A DNA stretch of 64,000 nt from Glycomyces niveus (GCF_017592475.1 NZ_JAGFNP010000005.1:1-64000), one strand, 5' to 3'; numbered from the stretch's first letter, positions 19,375 to 28,221 are shown. Translations and numbers: made by a program. The notes: generated by a model from the letters alone, not told the origin.

Positions 19375-20622
19375 ATGAGGCGAATCGGCTGGCTGCTCGC
19401 GGCCCTGCTCCTGGCAGGGACCGCGAGCAGTCCCGCTTTCGGGGTCTCCCAGCGCGACCTCGACAAGGTCGAGCGCGAGAAGGCCGAGATGGCCGCGCAG
19501 CTCGAGGACGCCTCGGACGAGGTGCGCGCCGCGGGCCAGGTCCTCGCCCAGACCGAGGCCGAACTGCCCGGCGCCGAGCACGCCGTCGACGTCGCCGAAG
19601 GCCGGGTCGCGGCGGCCCAGGCCGAGGCCGCCCAGGCGCAGCGCGAGGCCGACGCCGCCCGCGAGGCCCTCGAAGCGGTCGCGGCCGAGTACGAGGCCGC
19701 GCGCGCGGCCGTCGAGGACGCCCGCGAGGCCCGCGCCGCCCTGTTCCGCGCGACCGCCCGCGGCGCCGAACTGCTCACACTTGACGCGGTGCTCGCCTCG
19801 GGCGACCCGCAGACCGCCGTCGACGGCCTGACCTACCTCGAGTTCCTCATGGAGGGGAAGAACCAGGCGGTCGAAGAGGTGACGCAGGCCCGCCGCGAGG
19901 CCGCCGACGCCGAGAACGCCGCGTCCCTCGCCGAGAGCGAGGCCGAGGCGGCCGAGGCGGCCGCCGCTGACGCGCTCGCCGCGGCCGAGGTCCGCTACAG
20001 CGAGGCCCAGTCCGCCCAGCTCGCCGTGGAGGAGCTGGTGGGCGAGCACGAGGCCGCGCTCGCGGTCGCCGAGGACGCCCGCGACGAGGCGCAGTCCGAG
20101 TACGACCAGCTCGAGGCCGAGTCCGAGCGCATCGCCGAGCAGCTGCGCCAGGCCGCGGCCCGCGAGGACGACGACGACAACGACTCCGGCGGCGGCTCGT
20201 CCTCCGGCGGTGGTGGCGGTGGCGGGGGCTTCGTGGTGCCGGTCGACGGCTGGAAGTCCTCGGACTTCGGCTGGCGGCGCCACCCGATCTACGGCACGAC
20301 CCGCCTCCACGGAGGCACCGACTTCGCCGCCGGCACGGGCTCGACGATCCATGCCGCCGACTCCGGCACGGTCGTCTACGCCGGCTGGAGCTCCGGCTAC
20401 GGGCAGCTGACGTGCATCAGCCACGGCGGCGGCGTCTCGACCTGCTACGCGCACCAGTCGGAGATCTGGGTGAACGACGGCGAGCGCGTCGACCGCGACG
20501 AGGGCATCGGCGCGGTCGGCAGCACCGGCGACAGCACCGGGCCGCATCTGCACTTCGAGGTGCGGGTCCACGGCGAGCGCGTCAACCCGGTGGGGTATCT
20601 GCCCGGGTGCCTCTGCCGGTAG
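19375..20622 (+). CDS. M23 peptidase with long coiled coil (FtsEX-partner, RipC/EnvC-like)
   Basis: The 415-residue secreted protein has a signal peptide (1-22), an alanine/glutamate-rich coiled coil (about 25-265), an Asp-rich then Gly/Ser linker, and a LytM/M23 domain (about 285-410). All three zinc ligands are present: His312 and Asp316 in HGGTDFA, and His393 in HLHFE. So it should be an active endopeptidase, unlike EnvC, which only activates amidases. Two C-terminal cysteines (GCLC) are unusual. Its place just after ftsX suggests that the FtsX loop controls the coiled coil, as described for RipC in mycobacteria. TACATT at 19361-19366 is the likely -10. Confidence 0.88.
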   Translation: MRRIGWLLAALLLAGTASSPAFGVSQRDLDKVEREKAEMAAQLEDASDEVRAAGQVLAQTEAELPGAEHAVDVAEGRVAAAQAEAAQAQREADAAREALEAVAAEYEAARAAVEDAREARAALFRATARGAELLTLDAVLASGDPQTAVDGLTYLEFLMEGKNQAVEEVTQARREAADAENAASLAESEAEAAEAAAADALAAAEVRYSEAQSAQLAVEELVGEHEAALAVAEDARDEAQSEYDQLEAESERIAEQLRQAAAREDDDDNDSGGGSSSGGGGGGGGFVVPVDGWKSSDFGWRRHPIYGTTRLHGGTDFAAGTGSTIHAADSGTVVYAGWSSGYGQLTCISHGGGVSTCYAHQSEIWVNDGERVDRDEGIGAVGSTGDSTGPHLHFEVRVHGERVNPVGYLPGCLCR

Positions 20623-20670
20623 TGATTCGCCTAGGAGCGAATTGGTTTCGACAGACAGTTGTTCGATCGT

Positions 20671-20676
20671 TAAGCT
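20671..20676 (+). promoter_or_regulatory. -10 hexamer of a leaderless promoter (smpB)
   Basis: TAAGCT ends 6 nt before the GTG at 20683. Confidence 0.5.
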
Positions 20677-20682
20677 TGCTGC

Positions 20683-21189
20683 GTGTCCAAGAAGCAGCAG
20701 GAGAAGGTCAAGCACTCGGGTCCCGAGCGCTCGGTGGTGACCACCAACCGCAAGGCCCGGCACGACTACGAGATCCTGGACACTTACGAGGCCGGCATGG
20801 TCCTGTCCGGGACCGAGGTCAAGGCCCTGCGCCAGGGCCGGGGGAACATCGTCGACGCGTTCGCCGAGATCCACAACGGGGAGGCGCGCGTCCACAACTT
20901 CCACATCCCGGAGTACGACTACGGGACGTGGACCAACCACCCGCCCCGGCGCATCCGCAAGCTCCTGCTGCACCGCGGCGAGATCGCGAAGCTCGCGGGC
21001 AGGCTCGACGAGTCGGGCATTACGCTCGTCCCGCTCTCGGTGTACTTCCTCAACGGGTACGCCAAAATGGAGCTGGGGCTGGCCCGGGGCCGCAAGAACT
21101 ACGACAAGCGCCAGGCCATCGCCAAGCGCGAGTCCGACCGCGAGATCGAGCGGGCCATGGGCCGCGCCGCCAAGCGCGGCGGGAAGTGA
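20683..21189 (+). CDS. smpB: SsrA-binding protein SmpB
   Basis: SmpB binds tmRNA and delivers it to stalled ribosomes for trans-translation. The 168-residue protein has the OB-fold core: [38 protein letters not shown], a conserved [12 protein letters not shown], and [29 protein letters not shown]. The basic tail reaches the decoding centre. The start is GTG and leaderless. Its RNA partner ssrA is encoded 91 bp downstream on the same strand. Confidence 0.97.
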   Translation: MSKKQQEKVKHSGPERSVVTTNRKARHDYEILDTYEAGMVLSGTEVKALRQGRGNIVDAFAEIHNGEARVHNFHIPEYDYGTWTNHPPRRIRKLLLHRGEIAKLAGRLDESGITLVPLSVYFLNGYAKMELGLARGRKNYDKRQAIAKRESDREIERAMGRAAKRGGK

Positions 21190-21280
21190 GCCGGGGAATA
21201 TCGGTTCGACGCCCGCCGTTGGACTGGGTTAGAATTCCACAGCACAACTGAACAGGGTGAAACACTCACTCACCAATCTC

Positions 21281-21651
21281 GGGGCTGATCGGTTTCGACT
21301 CCGTATGTTGAGGTGAGGGAAGCGGGTCGAGGAAGCCAACGCTGTCTCGTAAACCAACGTTGGAAACCAATAAGTGCCAACGCAAAACGCACTGACTTCG
21401 CTCTCGCTGCCTAAGCGACCGTGAAGTTGCCGCTCCAGGGGCGCATCCGCTCTGGGTTCGCGGCATCATTTAAGGATGCTGGGCCGACGTCTTGATCGCT
21501 GGGACGTCCGGCCGAGATCTTCGGCGATTAGAGCCCGCCACACCGTCTCGTCCGCGTGATCGGTGGGGCTCGATAAAAGGCACAGCGGACTGCACCCGGA
21601 GAAGTCTCACAGATGCAGCGGAGGACCAGGGTTCGATTCCCTGCAGCTCCA
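21281..21651 (+). ncRNA. ssrA: Transfer-messenger RNA (tmRNA)
   Basis: The 5' end GGGGCTGATCGGTTTCGAC and the 3' end GGTTCGATTCCCTGCAGCTCCA form the tRNA-like domain. The acceptor pairs GGGGCTG with CAGCTCC, and CCA is not encoded. The tag reading frame at 21376-21414 gives ANAKRTDFALAA followed by TAA, with the conserved ALAA degradation signal. It works with SmpB to rescue stalled ribosomes. A candidate -10, TAGAAT, lies at 21230-21235. A classical terminator follows. Length is about 371 nt before CCA addition. Confidence 0.96.
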
Positions 21652-21660
21652 CGGCCATAG

Positions 21661-21693
21661 AGGCCCGGACGCGAAAACGTCCGGGCCTTTTTC
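21661..21693 (+). terminator. Terminator of ssrA
   Basis: An 11-bp stem (21661-21671 with 21678-21688) with a CGAAAA loop is followed by a T5 run, the most canonical intrinsic terminator in the window. Confidence 0.92.
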
Positions 21694-21741
21694 GTGCCGT
21701 ACATGCGCCCGAGTCGAGCACGACCCTGAGTGATTTGTCCG

Positions 21742-21747
21742 TAAGAT
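21742..21747 (+). promoter_or_regulatory. -10 hexamer of a leaderless promoter
   Basis: TAAGAT ends 6 nt before the ATG at 21754. Confidence 0.5.
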
Positions 21748-21753
21748 CACAAT

Positions 21754-22203
21754 ATGCACACTCTGATGTCGGTCATGCACGTCCTGTTGGTCGTGGTGTT
21801 CGTCGGTCCGGCCATGCTGACGCCGTGGCTGGCGGAGCGGGCGCTGCGCGAGCGCGACGGCGACCGCGTGCACCGCGCGGGGCGGCGCTGCATGGCCTTC
21901 AACGCGCTCACACTCGCGGCGGCGCTGTTCGGGGTGCTGACGATGATGACGAGCGAGTGGTACTCGTTCGCGGACCCGTGGGTCATCATCGCCTCGACCC
22001 TGTACGCGGTCGGGGTCGTCAACGGCGCGGCCGTCATCCCGGGCGTGCTCGCGCGCATCGGCAAGGAGCTCCAGGACGGGCACGGCACCATGGACGGCGA
22101 ACTGCTGGAGCAGCACCGCGGGCGCCTGCTCGCGCTCTCGGGGCTCAACCTCGTCTTCTACGCCGTGGTCGTGATCCTCATGGCCTGGCGGCCGGGAGGC
22201 TGA
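21754..22203 (+). CDS. Four-helix membrane protein (possibly DUF2269-like)
   Basis: This 149-residue integral membrane protein has four hydrophobic segments (about 5-28, 46-66, 73-96, 125-143). A histidine in the first helix (VMHVLLVVVFVGPAML) and a short charged loop between helices 1 and 2 resemble DUF2269-type proteins, some of which bind haem. The family call is tentative. The start is ATG at a leaderless promoter. It stands alone between ssrA and the convergent YqgE gene. Confidence 0.6.
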   Translation: MHTLMSVMHVLLVVVFVGPAMLTPWLAERALRERDGDRVHRAGRRCMAFNALTLAAALFGVLTMMTSEWYSFADPWVIIASTLYAVGVVNGAAVIPGVLARIGKELQDGHGTMDGELLEQHRGRLLALSGLNLVFYAVVVILMAWRPGG

Positions 22204-22240
22204 TCCACGGCTCCTCGCGGCCTGGGCCGAGTCCGGGGGA

Positions 22241-22825
22241 CTAGTTCAGGACGGGGTCGGCGGGGAACTGCGCGACCGCCGAGAGCATGCCGCCCTGGCG
22301 CTTCCACACCATGCCCCACAGCTCCTCGGGGTTGGCCGAGAACGGGTCCGCGGGGAGGGCGTCGAAGACCATCCAGGCGCCGGCGTCGATCTCGGCCTCG
22401 AGCTGCCCCGGCGCCCAGCCGGCGTAGCCGGTGAAGACCCGCATCCCCTCCAGGAGCGGCGCGACCTCGTCGGGGTCGCGGGCCAGGTCGAGCGTGCCCA
22501 GGCGTCCTAGGACGGGCCGGAACGCGTCGTTGAAGGGCGCGTCGGCCTTCCGCCAGCCCAGTCCGATCGCCGCGTCAGGCTGCACCGGGCCGCCCTCGAA
22601 GAGGACCGCGGGGTGCCCCGCCAGGTCCGCCCACTGGTCGAGGTAGTGGACGACCTTCCGCTCGGTGGCCCGGTTGAGGACCACGCCCAGCACCCCGTCC
22701 GACTCGTGCCCGACGCCGATGACGACCGTGCGGTCGAAGTTGGGGTCCTGCAGCGTGGGCGTGGCGACGAGGAGACTGCCGACGAACGACTTGGTGCGCG
22801 CCGGTGTTGTTTCGCGACTGACCAT
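22241..22825 (-). CDS. YqgE/AlgH family protein
   Basis: The 194-residue protein has the UPF0301 pattern: FVGSLLVATPTLQDPNFDRTVV, then GVLGVVLNRATERKVVHYL, VLFEGGPVQPDAAIGLGW, MRVFTGYAGWAPGQLEAEIDAGAWMV and a closing EELWGMVWKRQGG. The fold is known from structures but the biochemical role is unsettled. The ATG at 22825 follows GGAGG with 7-nt spacing, and the N-terminus agrees with family members. The in-frame extension upstream has no coding character. Confidence 0.92.
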   Translation of the reverse strand: MVSRETTPARTKSFVGSLLVATPTLQDPNFDRTVVIGVGHESDGVLGVVLNRATERKVVHYLDQWADLAGHPAVLFEGGPVQPDAAIGLGWRKADAPFNDAFRPVLGRLGTLDLARDPDEVAPLLEGMRVFTGYAGWAPGQLEAEIDAGAWMVFDALPADPFSANPEELWGMVWKRQGGMLSAVAQFPADPVLN

Positions 22826-23065
22826 GGGTCCACCTCCGTTCTGCGCCCGCCTCCGCGAATCCGTCCCCGGCTCGGGTTCGGCCCGGTTCTCCCGGCACGG
22901 TAACCCGCGGGGGCGCGCTTGCAGCAAGGTTCCCGCACTTTCCGAGGAAATACACCGTGGTGTCGGGAGCCCGACAGTTGTTTCCTCACTGAGGGTGCAC
23001 GGGGCCCGACGATGCGGTGCGGGAGCGCCTACGAAAGTGGCCACAGTGGTCTGGCGTGCGAAGAA

Positions 23066-23090
23066 CGGCCCCAGGGGTTCCCTGGGGCCG
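23066..23090 (-). terminator. Terminator of mca
   Basis: A 10-bp stem, CGGCCCCAGG/CCTGGGGCCG, with a short loop lies 25 bp past the mca stop codon on the minus strand. Confidence 0.65.
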
Positions 23091-23115
23091 TTGTGAAGCA
23101 GTGGTGCCGGAGTCG

Positions 23116-23994
23116 TCAGCGGAGCCCGGCGAAGAGGTCGTCCTCGGGCAGGCGCGAATCGATGCGCGTCTCGACGAGTTCGTAATCCTCGGTGGGCCAG
23201 GCCTTCTGCTGGATCTCGCGCGGCACGGCGAACCAGAACCCGTCAGGGTCGACCTGGGTCGCGTGGGCCTTCAGCGCCTCGTCGCGGATGTCGAAGTACT
23301 CGGCGCACTCGACGCGGGTCGTCACGCGCTCGCTCTTGTCGCGGGTCCAGTCGCCCGCGTCCATCCACTCCTTGTAAGGGGAGTCGAGCCCGGCCTCGAC
23401 CATCGCGTAGTGCAGGGCCTCGATGCGCGCCTTGCCGAACGAGTGGCTGTAGTAGAGCTTCAGCGGCTGCCACGGCTCGCCCAGCCCCGGGTACCGCTCG
23501 GGGTCGCCCGCGGCGGCGAACGCCGCGACCGAGATCTCGTGGGTCTTCACGTGGTCGGGGTGCGGGTAGCCGCCCTCCTCGTCGTACGTGGTGACCACGT
23601 GCGGCTTGAACGAGCGCATGACCTCGACGAGCGGCGCGGCGGCCTCCTCGGTGGGCACGAGGTAGAAGGCGTCCTCCGGCAGCTCGGTCCCGGAGTCGGG
23701 GAGCCACCCGTCCGGGAGTCCGGAGTCGATGAAGCCCAGCCAGTGCTGCTCGACGCCCAGGATCTCGCGGGCGCGGGCCATCTCCTCGTTGCGGATGCGC
23801 GGCAGGTTCTCCTGCACCTCCGGCCGGTCCATCTTCGGGTTGAGCACATCGCCGCGCTCGCCGCCCGTGCAGGTCACGACGAGCACTTCGATGCCCTCGC
23901 GCACGTAGCGGGCCATCATGCCGGCGCCCTTGCTCGACTCGTCGTCGGGGTGGGCGTGCACGCACATCAGGCGCAGCTTGCTCTGGTTCGTCAC
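23116..23994 (-). CDS. mca: Mycothiol S-conjugate amidase
   Basis: Mca cleaves mycothiol S-conjugates, releasing a mercapturic acid for export and recycling the GlcN-inositol part. It is a cytoplasmic zinc amidase of the LmbE/PIG-L fold. The 292-residue protein has LMCVHAHPDDESSKGAG (zinc ligands His15 and Asp18), TCTGGERGDVLNP, TYDEEGGYPHPDHVKTHEI with the third zinc histidine, and RVTTRVECAEYF. The SSKGAG continuation separates Mca from its paralogue MshB. The start is GTG at 23994, matching Mca N-termini. The mca-DUF4307-greA context is conserved and confirms an actinobacterial host that makes mycothiol. Confidence 0.95.
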   Translation of the reverse strand: MTNQSKLRLMCVHAHPDDESSKGAGMMARYVREGIEVLVVTCTGGERGDVLNPKMDRPEVQENLPRIRNEEMARAREILGVEQHWLGFIDSGLPDGWLPDSGTELPEDAFYLVPTEEAAAPLVEVMRSFKPHVVTTYDEEGGYPHPDHVKTHEISVAAFAAAGDPERYPGLGEPWQPLKLYYSHSFGKARIEALHYAMVEAGLDSPYKEWMDAGDWTRDKSERVTTRVECAEYFDIRDEALKAHATQVDPDGFWFAVPREIQQKAWPTEDYELVETRIDSRLPEDDLFAGLR

Positions 23995-24180
23995 GTCGGT
24001 CAACCTCACAGGCGGGTGCTTCTGGTGGTAAGGCTCGGCGCACTGGAACCGACTCGCGCACTGCGGTAGTTGTCGGCTCTGGCATTCTGTGCAACGATAC
24101 TCGATAATCATTACTTCCCGGTTCTGCCAAGAACCGCGGCTCGCAGCGTGAAACCGCTGTTCGCGAAGGAAAGCGACGCA

Positions 24181-24624
24181 ATGACTGAGATGCAGACCAC
24201 GGATGGGCGCGCGCCGGTGACGGCCGACGTGACCTTTCCCGACGGTCGCTACGGTCGCCGCCGCGAACCGCAGCGCCGCCGCCCGGCGGTGACCGCGGCC
24301 CTCACGATCGGAGTCGTCCTGGCAGGGCTCGTCGCCGCCTGGCGCCTCACCGAACTGTACGGCCAGACCGAGGTCTCCGAGCGCCTGCGCGGCTTCGACG
24401 ACTCCGTCCCGGGCCAGGTCACCGTCGAGTTCGAGGTCTACAAGCCGGCCGGAGCAGGCGCCGTCTGCGCCGTCAGGTCCCGCGACCTCGCGGGCGCCGA
24501 GATCGGGTACGCCGAGGTCGAGATCCCGGCGGACGATGCCACCCGTGTGGTGATGTCGTACCCCCTCGCAGTCGAGGGCGTGCCCAACACCGGCGAGGTC
24601 CTGAGGTGTTGGCAGACGGACTGA
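24181..24624 (+). CDS. DUF4307 family membrane protein
   Basis: The 147-residue protein has a basic cytoplasmic N-terminus (YGRRREPQRRRP), one transmembrane helix at about 39-56, and an extracytoplasmic domain with two cysteines. The domain contains VTVEFEVYKPAGAGAVCAVRSR and a C-terminal LRCWQTD. This matches DUF4307, a family usually found between mca and greA in actinobacteria, with no known function. The two cysteines probably form a disulfide outside the cell. AAGGAAAG precedes the ATG. Confidence 0.85.
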   Translation: MTEMQTTDGRAPVTADVTFPDGRYGRRREPQRRRPAVTAALTIGVVLAGLVAAWRLTELYGQTEVSERLRGFDDSVPGQVTVEFEVYKPAGAGAVCAVRSRDLAGAEIGYAEVEIPADDATRVVMSYPLAVEGVPNTGEVLRCWQTD

Positions 24625-24638
24625 ATCTCTTGACTTTC

Positions 24639-24670
24639 GGCCCGTCGCACCGCGTTTCGGTCGGCGGGCC
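24639..24670 (+). terminator. Terminator after the DUF4307 gene
   Basis: GGCCCG pairs with CGGGCC, with an inner ACCG/CGGT stem, followed by TTT. Confidence 0.6.
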
Positions 24671-24765
24671 TTTCGCTATCCGGGGTCGTAACCCGGGACG
24701 CGGGGACGATCACGAAAGACCGCACCCCGCAGTACGGATCGCACTATTCGGAGGATATGGATCAC

Positions 24766-25260
24766 ATGGCTACCGACGCTAACCAGGGCACTTGGCTCAC
24801 TCAAGAGGCCTACGACCGCCTCAAAAGCGAACTGGACGAGCTCATCGCGAACCGTCCCGCCATGGCCGCCGAGATCAACGCGCGCCGTGAAGAAGGCGAC
24901 CTCAAGGAGAACGGCGGCTACCACGCCGCCCGCGACGAGCAGGGCAAGCAGGAGGGTCGCATCCGCCAGCTCGAGGACCTGCTGCGCAACGCGAAGGTCG
25001 GCGAGGCGAAGGACAGCGACGAGATCCAGATCGGGACCGTCGTGACCATCGCCTTCGACGGCGACCCCGACGACACCGAGAAGTTCCTCCTCGGCTCCCG
25101 CGAGATCGCCGCCACCACCGACCTCACCGTCTACAGCCCCGACTCCGCGCTGGGCGCCGCCATCCTCGGTCACAAGGTCGGCGACACCGTCGCCTACAAG
25201 ACCCCTCGGGACACCGAGATCTCGGTGAAGATCATCGACGCCGAGAAGTTCTTGGGCTAA
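24766..25260 (+). CDS. greA: Transcription elongation factor GreA
   Basis: GreA enters the RNA polymerase secondary channel and stimulates cleavage of backtracked RNA. The 164-residue protein has an N-terminal coiled coil with the acidic tip REEGDLKENGGYHAARDEQG and a C-terminal FKBP-like domain (GHKVGDTVAYKTPRDTEISVKI). Two ATGs are possible. The one at 24766 is 11 nt from GGAGG and gives the usual N-terminus (MATDANQGTWLTQEAY). The one at 24757 is only 2 nt away and less likely. Confidence 0.96.
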   Translation: MATDANQGTWLTQEAYDRLKSELDELIANRPAMAAEINARREEGDLKENGGYHAARDEQGKQEGRIRQLEDLLRNAKVGEAKDSDEIQIGTVVTIAFDGDPDDTEKFLLGSREIAATTDLTVYSPDSALGAAILGHKVGDTVAYKTPRDTEISVKIIDAEKFLG

Positions 25261-25265
25261 CGTAC

Positions 25266-25291
25266 GGCTCGCAAGCTTTGCCGAGGCCGGC
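25266..25291 (+). repeat. 26-bp dispersed intergenic repeat, copy B
   Basis: This is the partner of the copy at 7138-7163, with 24 of 26 positions identical. It lies 5 bp after the greA stop codon, before the terminator hairpin. Confidence 0.6.
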
Positions 25292-25320
25292 TGATGCACG
25301 GATAAGTGCGCAGACGACGA

Positions 25321-25352
25321 CGCCGCGGGCACCTGCACAGGTGCCCGCGGCG
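25321..25352. terminator. Bidirectional terminator between greA and the convergent ABC ATPase gene
   Basis: A 14-bp perfect stem (25321-25334 with 25339-25352) with a 4-nt loop is followed by TTCT on the plus strand. Confidence 0.8.
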
Positions 25353-25362
25353 TTCTCGTCTG

Positions 25363-26637
25363 CTACGCGCGAGCCGACCATCCGACGTCGATTCGCTTGC
25401 CGTACTTGTCGAAGTAGTGCAGCGCGTCCATGTGCACCGCGACCGTGATCGGCTGCCCCGCCGAGACCGGGATGTGCGGAGGGAGCCGGAACACCAGGTC
25501 CGCGGGCTTGCGGATCGGGCCCGTGTCCGCCTCGCGGTGCTCGACCTGTGACTGCCCGAACCCGGAGAACAGGCCGCCGAGGCGGCGTCGCGGCTTCGAG
25601 CCGCTGCGCGCCAGGTCCGGCTTGTCGCCGATCCCGTCGGGCACCACCGCGGTCGCGCCGATGTCGAGGAACACCAGCGTCTCGTGGCCGTGGTGCTCGT
25701 AGAAGCGCACCCGGCCCTGGATGGACTGGCCCGGGTGGCCCTCCGCGACCGGCGCCAGCGCCTCGGCCCGCATCCCGACCACGATCGTCTCCCCGTGGTA
25801 GCGGGCCACGGCCCGCCCGCGCAGGTCGTGCCACGGCAGCCGCAGCTCCTGCTCGCCGAAGTCAAGGGCCACATAGCGGTCGAGGTAGACGTTGACGCGC
25901 GCCTCGAGGAGGTTCATGCGCGGCGTGCCCAGGAACGCGGCCACGTACATCGTCGCCGGGCGCTCGTACACCTCGTCCGGGGTGCCCACGTCCTGCAGGA
26001 CGCCCTTGCGCATCACCGCGACCCGGTCGGCCATCGTCAGGGCCTCGGTCTGGTCGTGCGTGACGTACAGCGTCGTCGCGTCGTGCCGGCGCACCAGCGA
26101 GGAGATCTCGGTGCGCAGCTCCGCGCGCAGGCCCACGTCGAGGTTGGACAGCGGCTCGTCCATGAGGAACAGCTTGGGGCGGCGCACCAGCGCGCGGCCC
26201 ATGGCGACGCGCTGCTGCTGGCCGCCTGAGAGCTGGTTGGGCTTGCGGTCCTTCAGGTCCGAGATGCCGAGGGCGCTGGCCATGTCGCCGACGGCGTCGG
26301 GCACGGACTGGGCGCCGTTCTGCTTGCCGAGCTTGAGGGGAAAGCCGATGTTGTCGGCGACGGACATGTGCGGGTAGAGCGCGAAGGTCTGGAAGATCAT
26401 GGCGGCGTTGCGGTCCCGCGGGGGCAGGTCGTTCGCGTATTCGCCGTCGAGCAGGATCTCGCCGTCGGACGGCGTCTCGAGGCCGGCCACCATTCGGAGC
26501 ACAGTGGACTTGCCGCAACCGGACGGACCGAGGAGGACGAGGAATTCGCCGTGGTTGACTTCCATACTCAGCGAGTCCACGGCCAGGGTTTCGCCGGGGA
26601 ACACCTTCGAGACGTTCTTCAGCGTGACAGCAGTCAC
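25363..26637 (-). CDS. Sugar ABC transporter ATP-binding protein (MsiK/UgpC type)
   Basis: The 424-residue protein has Walker A GPSGCGKST (37-45), Q-loop MIFQTFALYPHMSVADNI, signature LSGGQQQRVAMGRALVRRP, Walker B LFLMDEPLSNLD and H-loop VTHDQTEALTMADR. The C-terminal regulatory TOBE/OB domain starts after residue 240. No permease or binding protein is adjacent, so it may serve several carbohydrate importers, as MsiK does in streptomycetes. The C-terminal domain carries an Arg/Ser/Gly-rich insertion (RSGSKPRRRLGGLFSGFG) that lengthens it beyond the usual 360-380 residues. The GTG at 26637 was chosen because the conserved strand begins at VTLKNVSK. Confidence 0.9.
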   Translation of the reverse strand: MTAVTLKNVSKVFPGETLAVDSLSMEVNHGEFLVLLGPSGCGKSTVLRMVAGLETPSDGEILLDGEYANDLPPRDRNAAMIFQTFALYPHMSVADNIGFPLKLGKQNGAQSVPDAVGDMASALGISDLKDRKPNQLSGGQQQRVAMGRALVRRPKLFLMDEPLSNLDVGLRAELRTEISSLVRRHDATTLYVTHDQTEALTMADRVAVMRKGVLQDVGTPDEVYERPATMYVAAFLGTPRMNLLEARVNVYLDRYVALDFGEQELRLPWHDLRGRAVARYHGETIVVGMRAEALAPVAEGHPGQSIQGRVRFYEHHGHETLVFLDIGATAVVPDGIGDKPDLARSGSKPRRRLGGLFSGFGQSQVEHREADTGPIRKPADLVFRLPPHIPVSAGQPITVAVHMDALHYFDKYGKRIDVGWSARA

Positions 26638-27003
26638 CGTTGACTCCAGGGGTTCTAAGGGGATGGATTGAGCGGTGTTCGAGGCGGGCAATGCGGGCGT
26701 CCGGGCGGCCGCACATGGCTCGCGGGCTTCTTCCTGGTTAAGGATTGACCCTTCGTAGCTTAAGCCTTCCTTATTCGATGGGTAACGGCGGTCACCCGTT
26801 TCCGCGAGACGCGAACGCGCGTTCACACTTGGTGCCACCTGCGGTTTCAGTGGGTCGCACGGGACGCCCACGCGGGCTCAAGGTCGGCATATCGGTCTAC
26901 AGTAACCGCTTTCCGGCACGGTTGTACGACTCGGTGCGGCCCGTCGCGGCCCCACCCCGGCGGCGTCCCGGGACCGCCCCCGGGCGGGCACTACGATCGA
27001 GGC
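26638..27003. other. Divergent promoter region between the sugar ATPase and ilvA
   Basis: This 366-bp stretch has no convincing gene. It is AT-richer in the middle (about 26740-26800), where the ATPase promoter probably lies. At the right end TACGAT (26992-26997) ends 6 nt before the ilvA GTG, a leaderless start. GC-rich inverted segments (for example around 26957-26990) precede it. I recognised no known operator or riboswitch. Confidence 0.55.
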
Positions 27004-28218
27004 GTGACGGAACTCGTGACACTCACCGACGTCCGCGCCGCGGCGGCAGACCTCGCCGGGATCGTGCGACGCACCCCCCTCGAACCCTCCCGCGACCCCG
27101 TCCTCGACGGCGTCCACCTCAAATGCGAGAACCTGCAGCGCGCCGGGTCCTTCAAGATCCGCGGCGCCTACATGCGCGTCTCCCACCTCAGCGCGGCCGA
27201 ACGCGCCCTCGGCGTCGTCGCCGCCTCCGCGGGCAACCACGCCCAGGGCGTCGCCCTCGCCGCCTCCACGCTCGGCATCCGCTGCACCGTGTTCATGCCC
27301 GAGTCCGCGCCGCTCCCGAAAGTGGCCGCCACCAAGGGATACGGCGCCCACGTCATCCTCGGCGGCCACACCGTCGACGACGCCCTCGAATCGGCCCACC
27401 GCTTCGCCGCCGAGACCGGCGCGACCCTCATCCACCCCTTCGACCACCGCGACATCGTCGCCGGGCAGGGCACCATCGCCCTCGAGATCCTCGAGCAGAT
27501 GCCCGAGACCGGCACCATCGTCACCGCCGTCGGCGGCGGCGGGCTCATCGCCGGCATCGCCGCGGCCGCCAAGCAGCTCAAGCCCGGCATCCGCATCATC
27601 GGCGTCCAGGCCGAAGGCGCCGCCGCCTACCCGCACTCGCTCGCCGCCGGGCGGCCCGTGCGCCTCGACAAGATGAACACCATCGCCGACGGCATCAAGG
27701 TCGGCCGCCCCGGCGACGTCCCCTTCGCCCATGTCGCGCGGCTCGTCGACGAGATCGTCACCGTCACCGAAGAGGACATCAGCCGCGCGCTCCTCTCCCT
27801 CCTGGAGCGCAACAAGCTCGTCGTCGAACCCGCCGGCGCCACCGCCTACGCGGCGCTCCTCAACTACTCCGTCGAGTACGACGCCCCCACCGTCGCCGTC
27901 CTCTCCGGCGGCAACATCGACCCGCTGCTGCTCATGCGGCTCATCGAACACGGCCTCGGCGCCTCCGGCCGCTTCATGCGCGCCAACCTCCGCTGCGCCG
28001 ACCGCCCCGGCGCCCTCGCCTCGATCCTCCAGCTCGTCGGCGCCTACGGCGGCAACATCGTCGACGTCTACCACCAGCGCAGCGACCCGCGCCTTTCCGT
28101 GGGCGAAGTCGCCGTGGACCTCTCGATCGAGACCCGTGGATCCGAACACGCGACCGAAATCGTTGCGGCCCTGCGCGACGCGGGGTATTTCGTGTCGGTG
28201 GAGGGTCCTAGCATCTGA
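27004..28218 (+). CDS. ilvA: Threonine ammonia-lyase with C-terminal ACT domain
   Basis: This PLP enzyme deaminates threonine to 2-oxobutanoate, the first step to isoleucine. The 404-residue protein has LKCENLQRAGSFKIRGA with the PLP lysine at 51, SAGNHAQGVALAA, the glycine loop TAVGGGGLIAGIA, and VEPAGATAYAALL. An ACT-like domain (about 325-404, ANLRCADRPGALASIL) replaces the longer regulatory domain of biosynthetic IlvA. This is the 400-residue form common in actinobacteria, and it may also work in threonine breakdown. The start is GTG, leaderless. ung begins 3 nt after its stop. Confidence 0.92.
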   Translation: MTELVTLTDVRAAAADLAGIVRRTPLEPSRDPVLDGVHLKCENLQRAGSFKIRGAYMRVSHLSAAERALGVVAASAGNHAQGVALAASTLGIRCTVFMPESAPLPKVAATKGYGAHVILGGHTVDDALESAHRFAAETGATLIHPFDHRDIVAGQGTIALEILEQMPETGTIVTAVGGGGLIAGIAAAAKQLKPGIRIIGVQAEGAAAYPHSLAAGRPVRLDKMNTIADGIKVGRPGDVPFAHVARLVDEIVTVTEEDISRALLSLLERNKLVVEPAGATAYAALLNYSVEYDAPTVAVLSGGNIDPLLLMRLIEHGLGASGRFMRANLRCADRPGALASILQLVGAYGGNIVDVYHQRSDPRLSVGEVAVDLSIETRGSEHATEIVAALRDAGYFVSVEGPSI

Positions 28219-28221
28219 CTC

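Noticed and set aside
20160..20235. Simple-sequence repeat in the M23 peptidase gene
   Set aside because: The Asp and Gly/Ser runs are an ordinary flexible linker between the coiled coil and the catalytic domain, coded by mixed codons.
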